Positions 60,494-64,000 of a stretch of 64,000 nucleotides of DNA are shown here, piece by piece. Positions within the stretch are counted from its first letter, which is position 1; each line of letters opens with the position of its first letter. A program made the translations under genes and the position numbers. The stretch covers positions 114,198 through 178,197 of the forward strand of contig WHUA01000009.1 of assembly GCA_009377445.1 (NCBI GenBank). The letters run 5' to 3'. Under the pieces are notes generated by a model, which saw nothing but the letters and a program-made list of their open reading frames with translations, did not search any database and was not told the origin of the DNA. Origin of the DNA: Alphaproteobacteria bacterium (GTDB taxonomy: Bacteria > Pseudomonadota > Alphaproteobacteria > UBA8366).

Positions 60494-62719
60494 ATGCAGC
60501 CCGCCAACGCCATCGCCGACCGGCGTCCCATCGCCGCGACCAACCTCGTTGCCCTCTACGCCGCGACGATGCTGTTGAGCGCGACGCTGCTGTTCGCCGT
60601 CCAGCCGATGTTCACCAAGATGGTGCTGCCGATGCTGGGCGGCTCGCCCGCCGTCTGGAACACGGCCATGATGTTCTTCCAGACGATGCTGCTGGCGGGC
60701 TACGCCTACGCGCATCTGACGAGCCGGCTGCTTGCCTGGCGGCACCAGGCCGCGCTCCACGTCACCTTGCTGCTGCTGGCATTCGCGGCGCTGCCGATCA
60801 TGCCGGCCGCCGGGTGGGAGCCGCCGACCGGCGGGTTTCAGGTGTTCTGGCTGACCGGCCTGTTCGCAGCCTCGATCGGCCTGCCCTTCTTCATCGTCTC
60901 GGCCAATGCGCCCATGCTGCAGCGCTGGTTCGCCGCCAGCGGCCACCCGTCCGCCGCCGATCCCTATTTCCTCTACGGCGCGAGCAACCTCGGCAGCATC
61001 GTCGCCCTGCTCGCCTATCCGACCGTCATCCAGCCGATCCTCGGCCTCAACGGGCAGAGCCTGGCCTGGACGATGGGCTATGCCGGGCTGGTCGTCCTGA
61101 TCGGCCTATGCGCCTTTGCGATCCGCCGCCAGGCGCAGCCGGCCCAGATGACGCCGACACGTGGCCACGGCGATGTCGCGGCCCCCTCGAGCTGGCGGGT
61201 CCGGCTGCAATGGATCGTGTTCGCCTTGGTTCCGTCGAGCCTGATGCTGGGCGTCACCACGCATATCTCGACCGACGTGGCGGCGGTGCCGCTGCTGTGG
61301 ATACTGCCGCTGACGCTGTACCTGTTGAGCTTCGTCGTTGTCTTCAGCCGCCGGCCCGTGCTCAAGCACGAATGGATGGTCGCGGCATTGCCCTATCTCG
61401 CGATCCTGATCGTGCTGAACCTGCTGGGCATCGGCAAGGACTGGCTCTATTCGCTGGGGCTGCACCTGACGGCCTTCTTCGTCTGCGCCATGGTCTGCCA
61501 CGGCGAGCTCGTAAAGCGGCGGCCGGCGGCCGCCAGCCTCACCGAGTTCTACCTGTTCATGTCGGTGGGCGGCATGCTGGGCGGCGTGTTCAACGCGCTG
61601 CTGGCGCCGCTGCTGTTCAGCGCCGTCATCGAGTATCCGATCGCCCTGATCGCAGTATGCATGCTGCGCCCCCAGCCTGCGGCGGACGGCCGGCACTGGC
61701 GGAACGACCTCGTCCTGCCCGCCCTTCTGCTCGCGGTCCTCGCCCTGCCGTCGCTGCTGCCCGACTTCCGCATGCCGGATATCGGCAAGGCCGGGAACTT
61801 CGCCTTTCTCGTCGGCATCAGCCTGGTCGTCTTCAGCTTCAAGGAGCGCTCGGTACGGTTCGGGCTCGGGCTGGCCGCCGCGATGCTCGGCATCACGGCG
61901 CTCACCCAGCACGACGAGATCCTCGCCCATGAGCGCAGCTTCTTCGGGGTGCATCGCGTCCAGTCCTACGCCGACGGCAGAATCAACCTCCTGCTGCACG
62001 GGACGACGATACACGGCGCACAGTACACCGACCCGGCGAAGCGCCGGACGCATCTCACCTACTATCACCACGCCGGCCCGTTCGGGCAGCTTTTCGACGC
62101 CTATGCCGGCCGCCCGCAGACGCAGCGGACCGCGGTCGTCGGGCTCGGCGCGGGCGCCCTCGCCTGCTATCGCACGCCGGGGCAGGATTGGACGTTCTAC
62201 GAGATCGATCCGGTCGTCGTCGGCATGGCCCGGGACTCCGGCCTGTTTCACTACCTCGGGGACTGCGCCAAGGATTCGCCGATCGTCATGGGCGATGCGC
62301 GCCTGTCGCTCCGAGATGCACCGGCGCATCGCTACGGCATCATCTTCCTCGACGCCTTCAGCTCGGACGCGATCCCGATCCACCTGATGACCCGCGAAGC
62401 GCTGCAAAGCTACCTCGCCAAGCTCGCGGACGACGGCATCGTCGTCTTCCACATCTCCAACCGGTATCTCGACCTGGCCCCTGTTCTGGCGGGACTCGCC
62501 AAGGATGCCGGACTGGCCGGCCGCCACCAGCGCTACATACCCGCCGCGGAGCTGACCGAGAACCGCAAGTCGGTTCCCGCCGAGCTCGTCGTGCTGTCGC
62601 GCGAGGACCGCACTCTCGCGCCGCTGGACGAGTCGGGCAAATGGAACCGGCTCGACTCCATCCCGCCCGCGAAGCCCTGGACCGACGACTACTCGAACAT
62701 CATCGGCGCCATCAAGTAA
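60494..62719 (+). CDS. Fused MFS-like/spermidine-synthase-like membrane protein
   Basis: A 741-residue protein. Residues about 15-470 hold a dozen or so membrane helices, starting ATMLLSATLLFAVQPMFTKM. The C-terminal 250 residues form a spermidine-synthase-type Rossmann domain with VVGLGAGALACY (GLGAG at 550-554), the acidic FYEIDPVVV, MGDARL and FLDAFSSDAIPIH, where aminopropyl-transferases keep their catalytic aspartates. Such fused proteins are common in proteobacteria; their substrate is not known and polyamine synthesis is unproven. GGGGAGG precedes the ATG. Confidence 0.87.
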   Translation: MQPANAIADRRPIAATNLVALYAATMLLSATLLFAVQPMFTKMVLPMLGGSPAVWNTAMMFFQTMLLAGYAYAHLTSRLLAWRHQAALHVTLLLLAFAALPIMPAAGWEPPTGGFQVFWLTGLFAASIGLPFFIVSANAPMLQRWFAASGHPSAADPYFLYGASNLGSIVALLAYPTVIQPILGLNGQSLAWTMGYAGLVVLIGLCAFAIRRQAQPAQMTPTRGHGDVAAPSSWRVRLQWIVFALVPSSLMLGVTTHISTDVAAVPLLWILPLTLYLLSFVVVFSRRPVLKHEWMVAALPYLAILIVLNLLGIGKDWLYSLGLHLTAFFVCAMVCHGELVKRRPAAASLTEFYLFMSVGGMLGGVFNALLAPLLFSAVIEYPIALIAVCMLRPQPAADGRHWRNDLVLPALLLAVLALPSLLPDFRMPDIGKAGNFAFLVGISLVVFSFKERSVRFGLGLAAAMLGITALTQHDEILAHERSFFGVHRVQSYADGRINLLLHGTTIHGAQYTDPAKRRTHLTYYHHAGPFGQLFDAYAGRPQTQRTAVVGLGAGALACYRTPGQDWTFYEIDPVVVGMARDSGLFHYLGDCAKDSPIVMGDARLSLRDAPAHRYGIIFLDAFSSDAIPIHLMTREALQSYLAKLADDGIVVFHISNRYLDLAPVLAGLAKDAGLAGRHQRYIPAAELTENRKSVPAELVVLSREDRTLAPLDESGKWNRLDSIPPAKPWTDDYSNIIGAIK

Positions 62720-62848
62720 GGCTATGCGGCCCCTGCTATTAGCGCACTGCAATTAGGGCTGGGGCCGGCCCATAGGGTATAAGTCGCGGGCGAGGCGCCG
62801 ACCCGACCAGGCCTCGCCGTGCGTGTCGAATTCCTGCCGAGGTGCGTG

Positions 62849-64000
62849 ATGGCTGGCCAAGCGGACAAGGCCGCGGACAATACGCGGCGCAACGTCCTGT
62901 TGTTGGCCCTGTGCCAGGCGCTCCACAACAGCGGCACGTCGATGCTGATCGTCGTCTCGGCGCTGGCCGGATACATGCTGGCCGCGGACAAGTCGCTGGC
63001 CACGCTGCCGCTGGCGCTGCAATGGACCGCGACGATGGCCACGACGATCCCGGCATCGCTCCTCATGCGGCGCTACGGCCGGCGGCTCGGCCTGTCGGTC
63101 GGGGCGCTCATCTTCGCCGGGGCCGGAGTGCTGGGCGTCGTGGCGCTGAGGCTCGGCAGCTTCGAGCTGTTCTCGGTGGCCTGCATGTGCGTCGGCTCCG
63201 GCAACGCCTTCGCTCAGTATTACCGCTTCGCCGCGGCCGATTCGGCGCCCGAGAATTTCCGGGGCAAGGCGATATCCCTGGTGCTCGCCGGCGGCGTGGT
63301 CGCGGCGGTGGTCGGCCCGGAGCTCGCCAAGCTCACGATCGACTGGCTGCTGCCCGCGCTCTACGCCGGCTGCTACGCGGCGCTTTCCCTGCTCGCCCTG
63401 TCCATCGTCGTCGTGCTGCAGGGCGTGCGCATTCCCCGCCTGTCCGCCGAGCAGCTCAGCAGCTCCGGCCGGCCGCTGCGGGAGATCGCGCGCCAGCCGG
63501 TCTTCGTCGTCGCGGTCCTGTCCGGCATGCTGGGCTACGGGTCGATGACGCTGATCATGACCGCGACGCCGCTGGCGATGATGGGCTGCGGCTTCGCGTT
63601 CAGCGACACTGCGACGGTCATCCAGGGACATGTGCTGGCGATGTTCCTGCCGAGCTTCTTCACCGGCAGCCTGATCCAGCGGTTCGGCGTCCTGCGCATC
63701 ATCGCCGCCGGCAGCCTGCTGACCGCCGGCTGCCTGATCGCCAACATGAGCGGCGTCGCCTTCGCCAATTTCTGGGCCGGCCTGGCGCTGCTGGGGCTGG
63801 GCTGGAACTTCATGTTCGTCGGCGGCAGCACCCTGCTCACCCAGGCCTACACGACCCAGGAGCGCGGCAAGACCCAGGCCGCCAACGACTTCATCGTGTT
63901 CTCCAGCTCCGTGTTCGCCGCGTTCGGCTCGGGCATGCTGCAGAACAAATTCGGCTGGGTAGCGGTGAATGCCGGCATCGCGCCGGCCATGCTCCTCGCC
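62849..64000 (+). CDS. MFS transporter (3' end outside window)
   Basis: The frame from ATG 62849 stays open to the right edge, giving at least 384 residues of a major facilitator. MFS landmarks are visible: helices from residue 17 on, LMRRYGRRLGL (the loop 2-3 motif A region), YYRFAAADSAPENFRGKAIS in the middle and YTTQERGKTQAANDF near the end. GAGG lies eight bases before the start; a GTG immediately precedes the ATG. The segment resembles uncharacterised MFS transporters whose middle loop reads RxxAAD. The substrate is unknown. It follows the fused gene by 129 bases. Confidence 0.85.
   Translation, partial: MAGQADKAADNTRRNVLLLALCQALHNSGTSMLIVVSALAGYMLAADKSLATLPLALQWTATMATTIPASLLMRRYGRRLGLSVGALIFAGAGVLGVVALRLGSFELFSVACMCVGSGNAFAQYYRFAAADSAPENFRGKAISLVLAGGVVAAVVGPELAKLTIDWLLPALYAGCYAALSLLALSIVVVLQGVRIPRLSAEQLSSSGRPLREIARQPVFVVAVLSGMLGYGSMTLIMTATPLAMMGCGFAFSDTATVIQGHVLAMFLPSFFTGSLIQRFGVLRIIAAGSLLTAGCLIANMSGVAFANFWAGLALLGLGWNFMFVGGSTLLTQAYTTQERGKTQAANDFIVFSSSVFAAFGSGMLQNKFGWVAVNAGIAPAMLLA

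Overview
The window is GC-rich, tightly packed chromosomal DNA from an alphaproteobacterium. The evidence is the full Caulobacter-style Tad/Cpa pilus set, a form II CoxSLM cluster with its maturation genes, a YdbH-YnbE-YdbL trio, an Atm1-type ABC exporter and several families of short palindromic intergenic repeats. A Rhodospirillales-like member is my best guess, but nothing here fixes the genus. I see no rRNA, tRNA, CRISPR array, prophage or complete insertion sequence.

Layout. 1-4.85 kb: scattered catabolic genes (partial enoyl-CoA hydratase, TauD-type dioxygenase, quinone reductase, N-carbamoyl-D-amino acid hydrolase, LLM oxidoreductase). 4.9-6.6 kb: a three-gene operon resembling an ExbB/ExbD (TolQ/TolR) stator with an unfamiliar periplasmic domain. 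6.7-10 kb: two succinyl-CoA-ligase-like subunits and an acyl-CoA dehydrogenase homologue, all with altered catalytic positions. 10-22.9 kb: the Tad (Flp) pilus locus, with TadG and TadD homologues on the opposite strand. 23.3-25.1 kb: a secreted glycine-rich protein and an OmpA-like lipoprotein. 25.2-30.5 kb: a small secreted protein, a DUF192 protein, the Atm1-like exporter and a multi-PAS histidine kinase. 30.5-37.9 kb: a ten-gene Mrp-type cation/proton antiporter operon with three antiporter-core subunits and no MrpA. 38-40.7 kb: a lactonase-family enzyme, a MetE-like protein and a Panacea-domain protein. 40.8-54.4 kb: the cox-like molybdenum hydroxylase cluster, split by ydbH-ynbE-ydbL. 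54.4-57 kb: a stretch with two AT-richer orphan genes, ending in a decayed fragment of the cluster's MocA-like gene. 57-64 kb: uppP, a serine hydrolase whose N-terminus lies inside a dispersed repeat, arfB, a DUF1761 protein, a fused MFS/spermidine-synthase-like protein and a truncated MFS transporter.

How the genes work together. The Tad genes would build a surface-adhesion pilus: Flp pilin, CpaA peptidase, CpaB/CpaC outer channel, CpaD lipoprotein, CpaE localiser, CpaF motor, TadB/TadC platform, minor pilins and a TPR lipoprotein. CoxS, CoxL and CoxM would form a molybdenum/FeS/FAD hydroxylase. CoxG, the MoxR-like CoxD, the VWA protein CoxE, the two XdhC halves and the MoeA-MocA fusion would mature its cofactor. 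The substrate is unknown because the active-site loop is the form II type. The most unusual items are the stator-like operon, the acyl-CoA genes lacking canonical catalytic residues, the triple-MrpD antiporter (one gene apparently starting at ATA), a CpaF with a duplicated N-terminal domain, and a repeat that supplies the start of a protein.
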